Source: Candidatus Methanoperedens sp. (GTDB lineage: Archaea > Halobacteriota > Methanosarcinia > Methanosarcinales > Methanoperedenaceae). Taken from it: a stretch of DNA of 32,640 bases. The stretch spans positions 1 to 32,640 of the forward strand of contig JAGFND010000014.1 of the NCBI GenBank assembly GCA_021409285.1. Reading direction: 5' to 3'. Of the stretch, positions 1 through 7,318 are shown piece after piece. The notes beneath the pieces are model-generated. The model worked only from the letters and a program-made list of their open reading frames with translations, did not search any database and had not been told where the DNA came from. Each line of letters starts with the position of its first letter. The first letter of the stretch is position 1. The translations under genes and the position numbers were made by a program.

Positions 1-77
1 ACAGTTACTGTAGCGTTTGCTGTCCCCAATACAGAAAATAGTAGAACAAAGATCGCTAATTTATTTATCCACCTCAT
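1..77 (-). CDS. 5' end of a secreted protein (signal peptide only)
   Basis: The minus strand from the ATG at 77 reads MRWINKLAIFVLLFSVLGTA followed by NATVT, then runs off the window. This is a textbook Sec signal peptide: two basic residues, a hydrophobic core of about 12 residues, and an Ala-X-Ala-like cleavage site (TANA). The mature protein is outside the window, so its function cannot be told. The ATG at 82 is excluded because it is followed at once by a stop. The upstream 200 bp are AT-rich and contain a repeated octamer, annotated separately. Confidence 0.6.
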   Translation of the reverse strand, partial: MRWINKLAIFVLLFSVLGTANATVT

Positions 78-132
78 TTCATATGATGGCGTTTTTGAAC
101 TTTTGAATTTAGAATCCATGTTTCAATGAAAG

Positions 133-278
133 TATGAACACGCATATGAAAAATATGTTCATATTCATTGCTGAATTATCAATTATAATAAACGCATGCA
201 TTAGCCAATGTTTTTAAATAATAATGAGACAGTCACATGCCTACATCAATCGCCACAGAGATTCATATTATGTTCATA
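133..278. promoter_or_regulatory. Repeated octamer TGTTCATA upstream of the secreted-protein gene
   Basis: TATGAACA at 133-140 and its exact reverse complement TGTTCATA at 156-163 form an inverted repeat with a 15-nt spacer. A third copy, TGTTCATA, lies at 271-278 inside the near-palindrome TTATGTTCATAA. An AT-rich stretch at 181-193 could be the TATA box of the minus-strand gene starting at 77, which would put the inverted repeat near its transcription start. That would suit an operator, but this is inference from position only. Confidence 0.3.
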
Positions 279-293
279 AAACTCTGGAATTGA

Positions 294-389
294 GCTATAG
301 ACAAATCCGATGACATCATCTTTGACCCAGCGTGTGGCTCAGGCGGTATGTTCGTCCAGAGTGCGGGTTCGTGGGAAACCGCAAGTTAG
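294..389 (+). pseudogene. Fragment of type I restriction-modification methyltransferase (HsdM)
   Basis: The frame from 294 to the TAG at 387-389 contains DDIIFDPACGSGGMFVQSAG. This is the SAM-binding motif I region of HsdM-type N6-adenine methylases (DPACGSGG is diagnostic). Only about 31 codons remain. There is a stop just upstream at 291-293 and one just after, and neither the catalytic NPPF motif nor any other HsdM block is present. It is a dead fragment, followed directly by similar debris of HsdR and a helicase. Confidence 0.7.
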
Positions 390-409
390 AAACCTCAAGC
401 GTTGTAGTC

Positions 410-520
410 CTCGTACCCCGCCTTCGTGCCGCGCTTATGTGCCTGAATCCCGACCTACCCTCAGAACTATTGAGCTTGCCATCGAAGACTCAAAAAAGGA
501 AAACTGGTTCTTATTTGGCG
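410..520 (+). pseudogene. Frameshifted fragment resembling the N-terminus of a type I restriction HsdR subunit
   Basis: One frame, from 410, reads RLRAALMCLNPDLPSE. The neighbouring frame continues with TIELAIEDSKKENWF. Joined by a single frameshift near 455-466 they give the pattern LRxAL..LNPxLPxEAIExAI typical of HsdR N-terminal regions. No start, nuclease motif or helicase motif follows. The match is recalled from family knowledge and has not been aligned. Its place right after the HsdM fragment supports a decayed type I restriction locus. Confidence 0.5.
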
Positions 521-536
521 AAAGCGCCGGCAATCG

Positions 537-650
537 AGGGCTGCTGTAAAGCACAACCCTGAAACTCCACCGCTCCTCTCCATGAAACACACCCCCCCAC
601 AACTGATCCTCGCAGGCGCAGGCAAGACCACGACCATCACCGCGGTTCTG
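537..650 (+). pseudogene. Fragment resembling the Walker A region of a UvrD-like helicase
   Basis: Codons from 537 read RAAVKHNPETPPLL and, after a few residues, LILAGAGKTTTITAVL. UvrD/Rep helicases begin with a Q-motif (QRxAV.h...PLLV) followed by AGAGSGKT. Here the Walker A lacks two residues (AGAG-KTT), so the ATP site would be broken. The frame has no start codon and no downstream helicase motifs. It may belong to the same defunct defence island as the HsdM and HsdR pieces. Confidence 0.4.
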
Positions 651-719
651 ATATATTTATATTCTTTGATACTTGTTGTCGATATCATTCGCGATCTTAT
701 CAGCTATTTCATGACATTC

Positions 720-1208
720 TTATCCCAAATCACTGGTATCTCGTGATACTATTTTATACTTCTTTGGTTTTGTGCCTTCTAAGGTAATTATTTTGTTCTT
801 TCCAATCATGTTATAGATGTCGTGATAGGCATTGTCAATAATTTTTTTTCTTTCGTAACCTTCTTTCTCAAACAGGTCGCCTATGTCAGTAATGACGAAC
901 TCTTCTGGCAGATCAGTTAACTCCTTATTCTGCCTTTCCGATGGATTTGGTATGCTTTTAGTCTCAGGTTTTGTTTTCAAGAACTTTGTTATTTTCTCAG
1001 GTTTTAATCTCACATACTTTTGTTTCCTGGGTGGTTTAATTTCCTCATTCAAAAGTTCAACTTTTGGAGTTTCCACTTTCAAGACTTGGAAATTGTCAAA
1101 GAATTTCTCAACAAGCTCCTGATTTGCTCCTTCCGTTTTCGGAATAAGTTCAAACACAATACCACTTTCCTCATCTGTTACTTTGAATCCTAAAGATTTT
1201 ATTTTCAT
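720..1208 (-). CDS. Hypothetical protein, 162 aa, possible C-terminal winged-helix region
   Basis: The function is not recognised. The protein begins MKIKSLGFKVTDEE, has a Pro/Lys-rich middle (roughly residues 58-95) that looks like a flexible linker, and ends with a more structured part (roughly 100-158). The pattern there, helix-helix-helix followed by a hairpin (NKIITLEGTKPKKYKIV), could be a winged-helix domain. No membrane segment or signal peptide is present. The ATG at 1208 is preceded by AGAGAGA, a weak ribosome site. The same frame stays open and protein-like for 20 codons beyond the TAA at 720-722, so the C-terminus may have been shortened by a nonsense mutation. It lies in an accessory patch with decayed genes. 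Confidence 0.55.
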   Translation of the reverse strand: MKIKSLGFKVTDEESGIVFELIPKTEGANQELVEKFFDNFQVLKVETPKVELLNEEIKPPRKQKYVRLKPEKITKFLKTKPETKSIPNPSERQNKELTDLPEEFVITDIGDLFEKEGYERKKIIDNAYHDIYNMIGKNKIITLEGTKPKKYKIVSRDTSDLG

Positions 1209-1272
1209 TATATCTCTCTAAGCTTTCACTGTTTTAAATAATTTTCTGTCTCTATTCGTTTATGTATAGCGT

Positions 1273-1515
1273 TTATTGTAAATTTTGTTCTCCTAAAGAA
1301 GGATAGCATCCCAAATCTTCCAGCACCATCCTTGTTGCCTCCCCCAAATTGGAGGTGTTATCTTTTCTTGGTTCAGGTGTCGGAAAATATCGTGAAAATT
1401 GTATTACTGTTTCTGGAGGTTGTGCAAGTCTTGGAATTTGAGTTTGTGGAATAGGTATTGGAAAAGGTTGACCATGTTTTGGTATTTCTATCGGGGTGAA
1501 TGCCGTAAAAAGGTT
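1273..1515 (-). pseudogene. Headless proline-rich ORF remnant
   Basis: A minus-strand frame open from a stop at 1516-1518 to a TAA at 1273-1275 encodes about 80 residues with strong protein character: IPKHGQPFPIPIPQTQIPRL, then FSRYFPTPEPRKDN and a helical tail EATRMVLEDLGCYPSLGEQ. There is no ATG, GTG or TTG near its beginning, so it looks like the C-terminal part of a gene that lost its 5' end. The family is not recognised. The regulator gene at 1605 starts divergently just beyond it. Confidence 0.35.
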
Positions 1516-1604
1516 TTATAACCTGCAAGCATATTATAATATAGTTATGAATAAATTCCCACATTGTAATAAGTGGTTTAAGAAAGTTACTAACCGTGAT
1601 ATCA

Positions 1605-2162
1605 ATGTTCCTTCCAACGCCTGATGATATGAAAAAAATGCGGCTTGAACTGGGACTTACCCAGCACGAGCTTGCGTTACGCGCAGGAGTAAGCCAGCCC
1701 CTGATTGCGCGCATCGAATCTGGTGATGTGGATCCGAGACTTTCAACATTGCATAAGATATTAAACGCCTTTGATGCTGCAAGGAAAGAAATGATCGTTG
1801 TGAGGAACATCATGCATTCTCCTATTATACATACATGTTCTGATAATTCGATCGAGGAAGCGGCAAGAATAATGGAAGACCATGGTTTTTCCCAGGTGCC
1901 AGTCATTGATAATGGAGTTCCCGTCGGGAGCATTTCCACAGACCAGATCGTTAGCTCGATGACCGACCATGATGTAAAAAAAGTATCCCAGATCAAAGTG
2001 CGCAGTATTATGGGCGATTCTTTCCCGACCGTATCTCCCACGACCGATGCAAATACGGTCTCACGGATACTTGAAAAACACCCTGCAGTTCTTGTTCTTG
2101 ATACCGGAAAAGCCATAGGCATGGTAACAAAACATGATATAATGAAGATGTTACGCAAATAG
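1605..2162 (+). CDS. Transcriptional regulator with XRE-type HTH and two CBS domains
   Basis: This is an archaeal cytosolic DNA-binding regulator. An N-terminal Cro/C1-type helix-turn-helix spans about residues 8-60; the motif LGLTQHELALRAGVSQPLIA with the following RIESG is characteristic. Two tandem CBS domains follow (about 64-118 and 123-184: MHSPIIHTCSDNSIEEAARI, then VRSIMGDSFPTVSPTTDANT). CBS pairs usually bind adenine nucleotides or SAM, so it probably senses energy or cofactor state; the ligand is unknown. The ATG at 1605 (MFLPTP...) is preferred over the in-frame GTG at 1596, because GTGAT at 1596-1600 can serve as ribosome site. A TATA-like ATTATAATATAG lies at about 1532-1543. It converges on the flavodoxin gene with a 27-bp gap. 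The target genes are unknown. Confidence 0.9.
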   Translation: MFLPTPDDMKKMRLELGLTQHELALRAGVSQPLIARIESGDVDPRLSTLHKILNAFDAARKEMIVVRNIMHSPIIHTCSDNSIEEAARIMEDHGFSQVPVIDNGVPVGSISTDQIVSSMTDHDVKKVSQIKVRSIMGDSFPTVSPTTDANTVSRILEKHPAVLVLDTGKAIGMVTKHDIMKMLRK

Positions 2163-2189
2163 CATAATAATTCCAGTTTGTCGCAAACT

Positions 2190-2666
2190 TTACGCTACAA
2201 TATATTTGGATTTGATCTTGGTCACCGCATCTGCAAGTTTTTCTCCCATTTCAATAGCCTTTACCTTGTCTGCTTCTCCTGGCATGCCTTTAATAGCCAT
2301 GCCCGGTTTGATCCAGTGAGGATTCAATACACCCACAATTTTATCTAATGATACAAGTGCAGCGTCCTGCCCGCCCTGACCTGTGGTAAAAAGTAATACG
2401 GGTTTGCCGCTCAATTTATCTTTTACAGGAGAGAGTTTCTCAAAGAGAATTCTGAGCTCTCCCTCCATATACATAGAAGCAGAATGTGTGCCAAAAGCAT
2501 AGCCATTAGCTGAAACCGCATCTTCTGGCGTGACATCTCTTGCCCTCTTCAAGTCAACTGATACACCTTCCACTTTTCTGATTCCCTCTGCGATTACCTG
2601 CGCAAGTTTTTCGGTACTCTCTGTTCCAGATTCATAAGTTATTAGGATTTTATTGTTATTAGCCAC
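2190..2666 (-). CDS. Flavodoxin-family protein
   Basis: This is a short-chain flavodoxin fold of 158 residues, expected to bind FMN and carry electrons in the cytosol. The phosphate-binding loop YESGTESTEKLA is at residues 11-22. The central LLFTTGQGGQD and the strand YAFGTHSASMYMEGEL fit the FMN-contacting loops. The GTG at 2666 is chosen because GGAGATGATC precedes it at good spacing; an ATG 22 codons upstream (2732) would add residues with no flavodoxin similarity. It stands alone between the convergent HTH-CBS gene and aspA, so its redox partner cannot be inferred. It could also be an NAD(P)H-dependent FMN reductase-like member. Confidence 0.85.
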   Translation of the reverse strand: MANNNKILITYESGTESTEKLAQVIAEGIRKVEGVSVDLKRARDVTPEDAVSANGYAFGTHSASMYMEGELRILFEKLSPVKDKLSGKPVLLFTTGQGGQDAALVSLDKIVGVLNPHWIKPGMAIKGMPGEADKVKAIEMGEKLADAVTKIKSKYIVA

Positions 2667-2760
2667 ACGATCATCTCCTGTGATGATTGTGTCTATAGAT
2701 GCACAGGAACTATAAACACATTTTCTTATCATCCAGCATACGAATAAAAACAGTATCCAT

Positions 2761-4194
2761 TCAGATCGGATCTTTCCTGTATTTCCTTATCTCCTCAATC
2801 ACTCTCTTATCGATAACATCCGGCTCGGTCATTTTCCGGGTGTCAAGTATTTCGTCCAAATACTTCTCAGGAATGATATCTTTTTCAAGAAGTACGTGTT
2901 TCAGCGGTTTATTTTCAGAAAGCGCAACCTTCACAAGTTCTGCCACGTTCTGATAGCCGATATAGGGATTAAGAACCGTCGCAAGGCAGTGGCTGATGTC
3001 AAGAAGTTCCGTGCATCTTTTCTCATCAACAACGATCCCTTTGATGCAATCCTCCCGCAGCATCCTGATGGTATTTGTCAAAAGATCAATATTCCATAGA
3101 AGATCGTAAGCAATGAGCGGCGTCATCACGTTGAGTTCAAGCTGGCCTGCTTCGGCAGCAAGGGATATCGCGTGGTCATTCCCTATGACCTGGAAACAAA
3201 CCATGTTCACGGCTTCAGGGATCGATGGATTGATCTTTCCCGGCATTATCGAGGAGCCAGGTTCAACCTCGGGCAGTATTATCTCTGAAATACCTGCTTT
3301 CGGACCTGAATTGAGAAGGCGAAGATCATTTGATATTTTATTGAGTTCGATAGCTAAAATTCGTAACGCATTTGACATATCCATAAAACTGGCCATGCTC
3401 CATGAGAGCGTGATGCTGTCCCCCTGATAGAATTCAAAGCCTGTCAAAGCATTAAGTTCAGTTATTATCATCTTCTTAAAATCCGGGTGGGTATTGATAC
3501 CTGTCCCGATCGCTGTTCCTCCGATACCCAACTCAAGCATCCCTTTCTTTGCAGTTTCGATCCTATCAATGCATTTTGAGAGAGACGCGCCATAGCCCCT
3601 GAATACCTGGCTGACACGTATAGGCACTGCATCTTCAAGATGTGTCCTTCCGACTTTGATCACGCTTTCGTATTCGTTAGCTTTATCCTCAAAAGCAGTA
3701 ACAATATCCTCTATCTGTCTGACAAGTGGAGGCAAAGTCAAAAGAACACTTAGCCTGATGGATGTAGGGATGACATCATTACTGGACTGCGCCATATTAA
3801 CGTGGTTGTTCGGGTGGATGATATGATAATCGCCCGGATTCCCACCCAGTCTTTTTATCGCGACATTGGCAATGACTTCGTTGGTGTTCATGTTGAATGG
3901 TGTCCCCGCTCCCGCCTGGAACACGTCAAGGATGAACTGATCCCGATATTCTCCCTCGATTATCCCGGAAGCCGCCGATACTATCGCATTTCCGATATTA
4001 CTATCAAGCAAGCCGAGTTTCATATTGGCAATGGCAGCCGCTTTTTTTATAAGTGCGATCGAGCTTATGAATTCATGTTTTGCCCTGATCCCACTAATCT
4101 GGAAATTACGTGAGGCACGCGTTGTGAAGGCTCCATAAAGCATATTTTCCGGTACTTCTATTTCACCGAGGCTGTCTTTTTCAATTCTTGTCAT
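2761..4194 (-). CDS. aspA: Aspartate ammonia-lyase
   Basis: Catalyses reversible deamination of L-aspartate to fumarate and ammonia in the cytosol; family members form homotetramers. The fumarase/aspartase superfamily signature GSSIMPGKINP carries the catalytic serine loop. Other blocks are present in order: the early TRIEKDSLGEIEVP, then AGAGTPFNMNTNEVIAN, HPNNHVNMAQSSND, VGRTHLEDAVP and AAEAGQLELNVM. GTRIEKD-type N-termini and TPFNMNTNEV favour aspartase over class II fumarase, although activity cannot be proved from sequence. The ATG at 4194 is preferred over a TTG five codons upstream (4209). Length (477 aa) is normal. It appears monocistronic, ending 94 bp from the flavodoxin start. Confidence 0.88.
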   Translation of the reverse strand: MTRIEKDSLGEIEVPENMLYGAFTTRASRNFQISGIRAKHEFISSIALIKKAAAIANMKLGLLDSNIGNAIVSAASGIIEGEYRDQFILDVFQAGAGTPFNMNTNEVIANVAIKRLGGNPGDYHIIHPNNHVNMAQSSNDVIPTSIRLSVLLTLPPLVRQIEDIVTAFEDKANEYESVIKVGRTHLEDAVPIRVSQVFRGYGASLSKCIDRIETAKKGMLELGIGGTAIGTGINTHPDFKKMIITELNALTGFEFYQGDSITLSWSMASFMDMSNALRILAIELNKISNDLRLLNSGPKAGISEIILPEVEPGSSIMPGKINPSIPEAVNMVCFQVIGNDHAISLAAEAGQLELNVMTPLIAYDLLWNIDLLTNTIRMLREDCIKGIVVDEKRCTELLDISHCLATVLNPYIGYQNVAELVKVALSENKPLKHVLLEKDIIPEKYLDEILDTRKMTEPDVIDKRVIEEIRKYRKDPI

Positions 4195-4294
4195 TTCGAT
4201 CAAGTTCAATATTTTTCTCTTGATTCATAGATTTTATGTTATGATCTTCTGACCTGCTCCCGAAAGAAAGCCGGTTTACAGCAACAGTCATTGA

Positions 4295-4405
4295 TTAGTG
4301 TTAGATTACGACACTAAAGATGACCCTAATATTTTTGTAGCCAGCCAGAAAATACGGTTCGTTTGCTCCCCCAGTTCACGTTATTGCTTACTACGAACAA
4401 CGTGA
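4295..4405. other. Two stem-loops in the aspA-pcn gap
   Basis: Within the 229-bp gap 4195-4423 there are two exact inverted repeats. TTAGTGT at 4295-4301 pairs with ACACTAA at 4311-4317 (9-nt loop). TCACGTT at 4376-4382 pairs with AACGTGA at 4399-4405 (16-nt loop). The second begins 19 nt beyond the PCNA stop and could shape or protect the 3' end of its mRNA. Neither is followed by a clear T-run, so they are not called terminators. No gene is seen in this gap. Confidence 0.3.
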
Positions 4406-4423
4406 GAAGATTGCCCCTTCCCT

Positions 4424-5161
4424 TTATTCGGTTTCAACCCTGGGCGCCAGCATATAGCTGACTTCTCCATGCCCCTCTGCGATCTTGAATCTGATCTTGA
4501 GAGGATAATCTTTCCCCAGTTCAAGTGTGACTTCACTGGCCTTTCCCAGGATCTTGCTGATATCCGAGAGATAGTCAAGAGAGAACAGGGATTTTGCCTC
4601 ACCAGGCTTTATATCGATCAACTGGTCTTTTGTCATTTGAAGGCGAACATTATCCGTATCCCCTTCAGCTTCCATAAAAAAAATATCCCCATTGACACCC
4701 ATGTGCATGTAATCGCTTATCTTTTCTGCGGCCTTAACCGCCCTTTTCAGGTCTTCCCCCCGGATAACCACACGCACAGGCAGATCAAGAGATGGGACTT
4801 TCGGTTCTTTTCTGATAGAAGAGGGATCAAGCAGGGACATTGTATAAGAGAGACCGCGCATTTTTACAATGAGTTTATGGGCAGTTTCATCAAGCTCAAG
4901 TTCAATCTCATCATCCTTATCAGCCATTTCCATGATATCATTCAATTTCGTAAGATCAATACCAAGGTCTCCCTCGGTTGCTTCAAAAGAACTGAATGCA
5001 TCTTTTGCAAGATCAAAACTTACCATGGCGACAGTCGCAGGATCAACGGCTCTCACTGATATTCCTTCCGGGGTAAGTTTGAATTTAGCTTCTTCTACCA
5101 GCGTGGATATCGATTCGATCGAATCTTTTAATTTTTCTGCGCCAATTACTGCCTTAAACAT
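4424..5161 (-). CDS. pcn: DNA polymerase sliding clamp (PCNA)
   Basis: Homotrimeric ring clamp that tethers DNA polymerase, FEN1, ligase and RFC to DNA. The 245 residues match the archaeal norm. It opens MFKAVIGAEKLKDSIESIST, the conserved first strand and helix, and carries ISVRAVDPATVAMVSFDL, the interdomain-side LDLPVRVVIRGEDLKRAVKA, and the typical acidic/glycine end EGHGEVSYMLAPRVE. The ATG at 5161 is set by GAGGAGG immediately upstream; the longer frame to 5191 adds ten unrelated residues. It is divergent from a Cys-rich protein gene with an 86-bp promoter gap containing a TATA-like CTTTATAAT. Confidence 0.96.
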   Translation of the reverse strand: MFKAVIGAEKLKDSIESISTLVEEAKFKLTPEGISVRAVDPATVAMVSFDLAKDAFSSFEATEGDLGIDLTKLNDIMEMADKDDEIELELDETAHKLIVKMRGLSYTMSLLDPSSIRKEPKVPSLDLPVRVVIRGEDLKRAVKAAEKISDYMHMGVNGDIFFMEAEGDTDNVRLQMTKDQLIDIKPGEAKSLFSLDYLSDISKILGKASEVTLELGKDYPLKIRFKIAEGHGEVSYMLAPRVETE

Positions 5162-5247
5162 CTTAAGCCTCCTCGATACTTTATAATTCAAGATATTAAT
5201 AAGTCATTCTATGTATTTTATTGTTTGGACAAAGTATTCAGAATAAT

Positions 5248-5856
5248 ATGAAAGAAAAGATAAAACATCTGGAAAAGGAGCTTGAAGCAGCGTCAATGAT
5301 AGATGAAAGCTTCCTTTCTCATGAAATAAGAGCCGTGGGCTTCAAATGCACGAGATGCGCCAGATGCTGCACATCGGATCATGGGGATAACATTGTTGCG
5401 GTATTCCCGTTCGAGATCAGAAAGATTTGTGAAAATACAGGAATAAAAGCAGAGGACATAGTCATCCCCACGCCTTCTTTGGATAAGGACAAAGAGGGAA
5501 ACATACATACATTTGAATGGGTGATCCGGAATGATGGGGATTGCATTTTCCTTAAGAACAGTTTATGCAAAATATATGAGTGGAGGCCTTATATCTGCAA
5601 GACATATCCTTTTTATCTACAAGAAGGAAACCTGATGATATCTGAATGCGATGGGATTGGAGAGCCGATCAGTCTTGAAGAAAGCCAGAAGCTCGCCGCA
5701 ATGCTTAAAGAAAGATATATCACTGAGATAAAGGAGTCTATCTTGCTCTTTCAGAAGTTCAGGGGATTCAGGCCAGGGGGCAAAGGGATATGTGTTCATG
5801 ACAGCGAGGGAGAGCACTGGATCAAAATCGAACCGGGAACTATAATCGGGAATTAG
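5248..5856 (+). CDS. YkgJ-like cysteine cluster protein
   Basis: A putative metal- or Fe-S-binding protein of the YkgJ (zinc- or iron-chelating) family, whose biochemical role is not established. The cluster FKCTRCARCCTSDHGD (Cys at 34, 37, 40 and 41 from the ATG at 5248) is the family hallmark. It is followed by CIFLKNSLCKIYEWRPYICK, the second cysteine group with the RPxxC motif, and a later SECDGIG. The N-terminus (MKEKIKHLEKELEAAS) is a predicted helix. A TTG at 5221 would extend the protein nine residues, but ATG is preferred. The 3' end overlaps the convergent HAD gene by 17 bp. Confidence 0.8.
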   Translation: MKEKIKHLEKELEAASMIDESFLSHEIRAVGFKCTRCARCCTSDHGDNIVAVFPFEIRKICENTGIKAEDIVIPTPSLDKDKEGNIHTFEWVIRNDGDCIFLKNSLCKIYEWRPYICKTYPFYLQEGNLMISECDGIGEPISLEESQKLAAMLKERYITEIKESILLFQKFRGFRPGGKGICVHDSEGEHWIKIEPGTIIGN

Positions 5857-6652
5857 CGATCTTCTCAACGATCCCTATAACCTCACTGATGTCTTTAATA
5901 ACAATATCAGCCTCCTCGCAAAGTAATGGCGGGCACTTTCCTGTCTGCTGTATCGAGAGCACACTTAGATCAGCAGCGCGGAAAGCAAGAATGTCGTTGA
6001 TGCCATCCCCGACCATGATCACTTTATCGTATTGCTGCTTCACATTCTTCACGATCTCTTCTTTTTTTTTCGGTGTTGAGATCTCATAAACGCTTTTAAG
6101 CGGCAAGCAGACAGACTCAGCAAGAGGCCTCAGGTTCCGCATGCTATCTCCAGAAGCGATATAAACGCCGATATTTTTTTCAAGGAGGGTCTTTATCACA
6201 GAGCAGGAATTCGAATAAACCCTTCCACCGGTACAAACCACATATGGAATGCTCTTTGTATCCACGTCGATTATCAATCCCACGCCCATATAAAAAATAT
6301 CTTTGCATTTTTTCTTGACAGAGACCATAACATCCTGAAGATCCTTCATGGTTGCCCTTTTGTCATTTTCAACGGCTGACAGACCCGATACCTTATCAAT
6401 ATTGGATCTTGAACATCCGACTTCAAGATCTATATTGAATTTTTTTATGAAATCAGAAATAAGCAAATCTGATGGGCAGTTGACAAGCTTATTTGAATCA
6501 ACCTGCATAACAAGGATAGCGCAGTATGGTTTTTTACCTACAAGCTGGGTTGATACCACATCATTAAGATATTCTCCGGTCTTTATTTTTTTCGCCACGC
6601 GATACATACGAAGCAAAGTTCCAGCGCTGTCAAATACTACAGCTATATTCAT
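5840..6652 (-). CDS. HAD-superfamily phosphatase, P-type-ATPase-like soluble type
   Basis: A soluble member of the HAD hydrolase superfamily (270 aa). Motif I VVFDSAGT has the nucleophile Asp8 and, unlike classical phosphatases, no Asp two residues later, as in P-type ATPases. Motif II is IASGDS (Ser168), the motif III lysine lies in STPKKKEE (about 195-198), and motif IV is GDGINDILAF (215-224), the P-type-ATPase version. An insert at about residues 30-130 forms a cap. No membrane segments are present, so it is not a transporter. Such archaeal proteins are usually annotated as HAD-IC or 'soluble P-type ATPase'; the substrate is unknown. Confidence 0.82.
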   Translation of the reverse strand: MNIAVVFDSAGTLLRMYRVAKKIKTGEYLNDVVSTQLVGKKPYCAILVMQVDSNKLVNCPSDLLISDFIKKFNIDLEVGCSRSNIDKVSGLSAVENDKRATMKDLQDVMVSVKKKCKDIFYMGVGLIIDVDTKSIPYVVCTGGRVYSNSCSVIKTLLEKNIGVYIASGDSMRNLRPLAESVCLPLKSVYEISTPKKKEEIVKNVKQQYDKVIMVGDGINDILAFRAADLSVLSIQQTGKCPPLLCEEADIVIKDISEVIGIVEKIANSRL

Positions 6653-6770
6653 AACTCACAAACAGTCAATATGATAATTATAGTTTATCAAGAAATGCGG
6701 TTATAGAAAGGTTCATATCATTAAAAACATAATATTCATGACCTTAAAGTGTCAGGAGGCGAACAAGCTC

Positions 6771-6833
6771 ATGTCCAATAAAGAGAAAAAGAAACCCAAG
6801 GAAAATCCAAAGCCTGCGCCCAAGAAAAAATAG
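6771..6833 (+). CDS. Tiny Lys/Pro-rich protein, 20 aa
   Basis: ATG at 6771 to TAG at 6831-6833 encodes MSNKEKKKPKENPKPAPKKK, eleven of whose 20 residues are lysine or arginine-like basic. A strong ribosome site AGGAGGCGA lies at 6754-6762, an AT-rich promoter-like stretch lies upstream (6719-6734), and a long poly-T terminator follows 10 nt after the stop. All three parts of an expression unit are therefore in place. An in-frame ATG at 6738 would give 31 residues but would place the ribosome site inside the gene. The function is unknown; a very basic disordered peptide could bind nucleic acid or the ribosome. Confidence 0.55.
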   Translation: MSNKEKKKPKENPKPAPKKK

Positions 6834-6842
6834 TTCAAATTG

Positions 6843-6863
6843 TTTTTTTTTTCATTTTTTTTT
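6843..6863 (+). terminator. Poly-T archaeal terminator
   Basis: Ten T, then CA, then nine T on the + strand, 10 nt after the stop of the 20-codon gene. Archaeal RNA polymerase terminates at such T-runs without a hairpin. Confidence 0.6.
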
Positions 6864-6910
6864 CTCTAATCATTTCATGCGAGGTGAAAGAAAACATTTA
6901 AATTGATATG

Positions 6911-7318
6911 TCAACCAGCGATCACCTGTAGATAGAAGGTTTTCAGTGGTTCCACATCTTTTTCCCAGGGACGGTGATAGACCAGTTTTAGTGGTACCTG
7001 TCCTTCATTGACTACTTCAAAGCGCAGAATTTGCATTCCACCTGCACCTATCAAACTGGATTCGGGCTGGAACTCTGTTTCCCCTACCTTGCGCATGAGA
7101 TTTGCATCAAGTCCGGATACTTCCCACCTGTAACCTGTGGTTGGATTTCCTTCCAATGAAATGACAAGTATCTGGCCCTTATTGAGTTTTATCTGGCTTC
7201 CGTTATCTCCAATGCCCACTTTAACTTCTGAGTTACCGCTTTGCATAATATTTATAGCAATTCCGACAATAATTATCCCCGCAATTATTGCAGTCAGGGT
7301 GAAGATATTCTTATTCAT
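6911..7318 (-). CDS. Chagasin-like (MEROPS I42) cysteine peptidase inhibitor, membrane-anchored
   Basis: A 135-residue protein with an N-terminal hydrophobic segment (about 5-25) that acts as a signal peptide or membrane anchor, followed by an Ig-like I42 domain facing outward. The three inhibitory loops of chagasin are all visible: NPTTGYRW (58-65), [10 protein letters not shown] (91-100) and RPWEK (116-120). The family tightly inhibits papain-type cysteine peptidases; in prokaryotes its natural target is mostly unknown. Its ATG overlaps the dph2 stop by 4 nt (ATGA), so translation is coupled to dph2, with which it has no obvious functional link. Confidence 0.85.
   Translation of the reverse strand: MNKNIFTLTAIIAGIIIVGIAINIMQSGNSEVKVGIGDNGSQIKLNKGQILVISLEGNPTTGYRWEVSGLDANLMRKVGETEFQPESSLIGAGGMQILRFEVVNEGQVPLKLVYHRPWEKDVEPLKTFYLQVIAG

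Noticed and set aside
1373-2158. A 261-codon minus-strand frame across the HTH-CBS gene
   Set aside because: It is antisense to a clear HTH-CBS protein, is rich in Ser/Ile/Thr without domain features, and its 3' part is in a different frame from the plausible proline-rich remnant.
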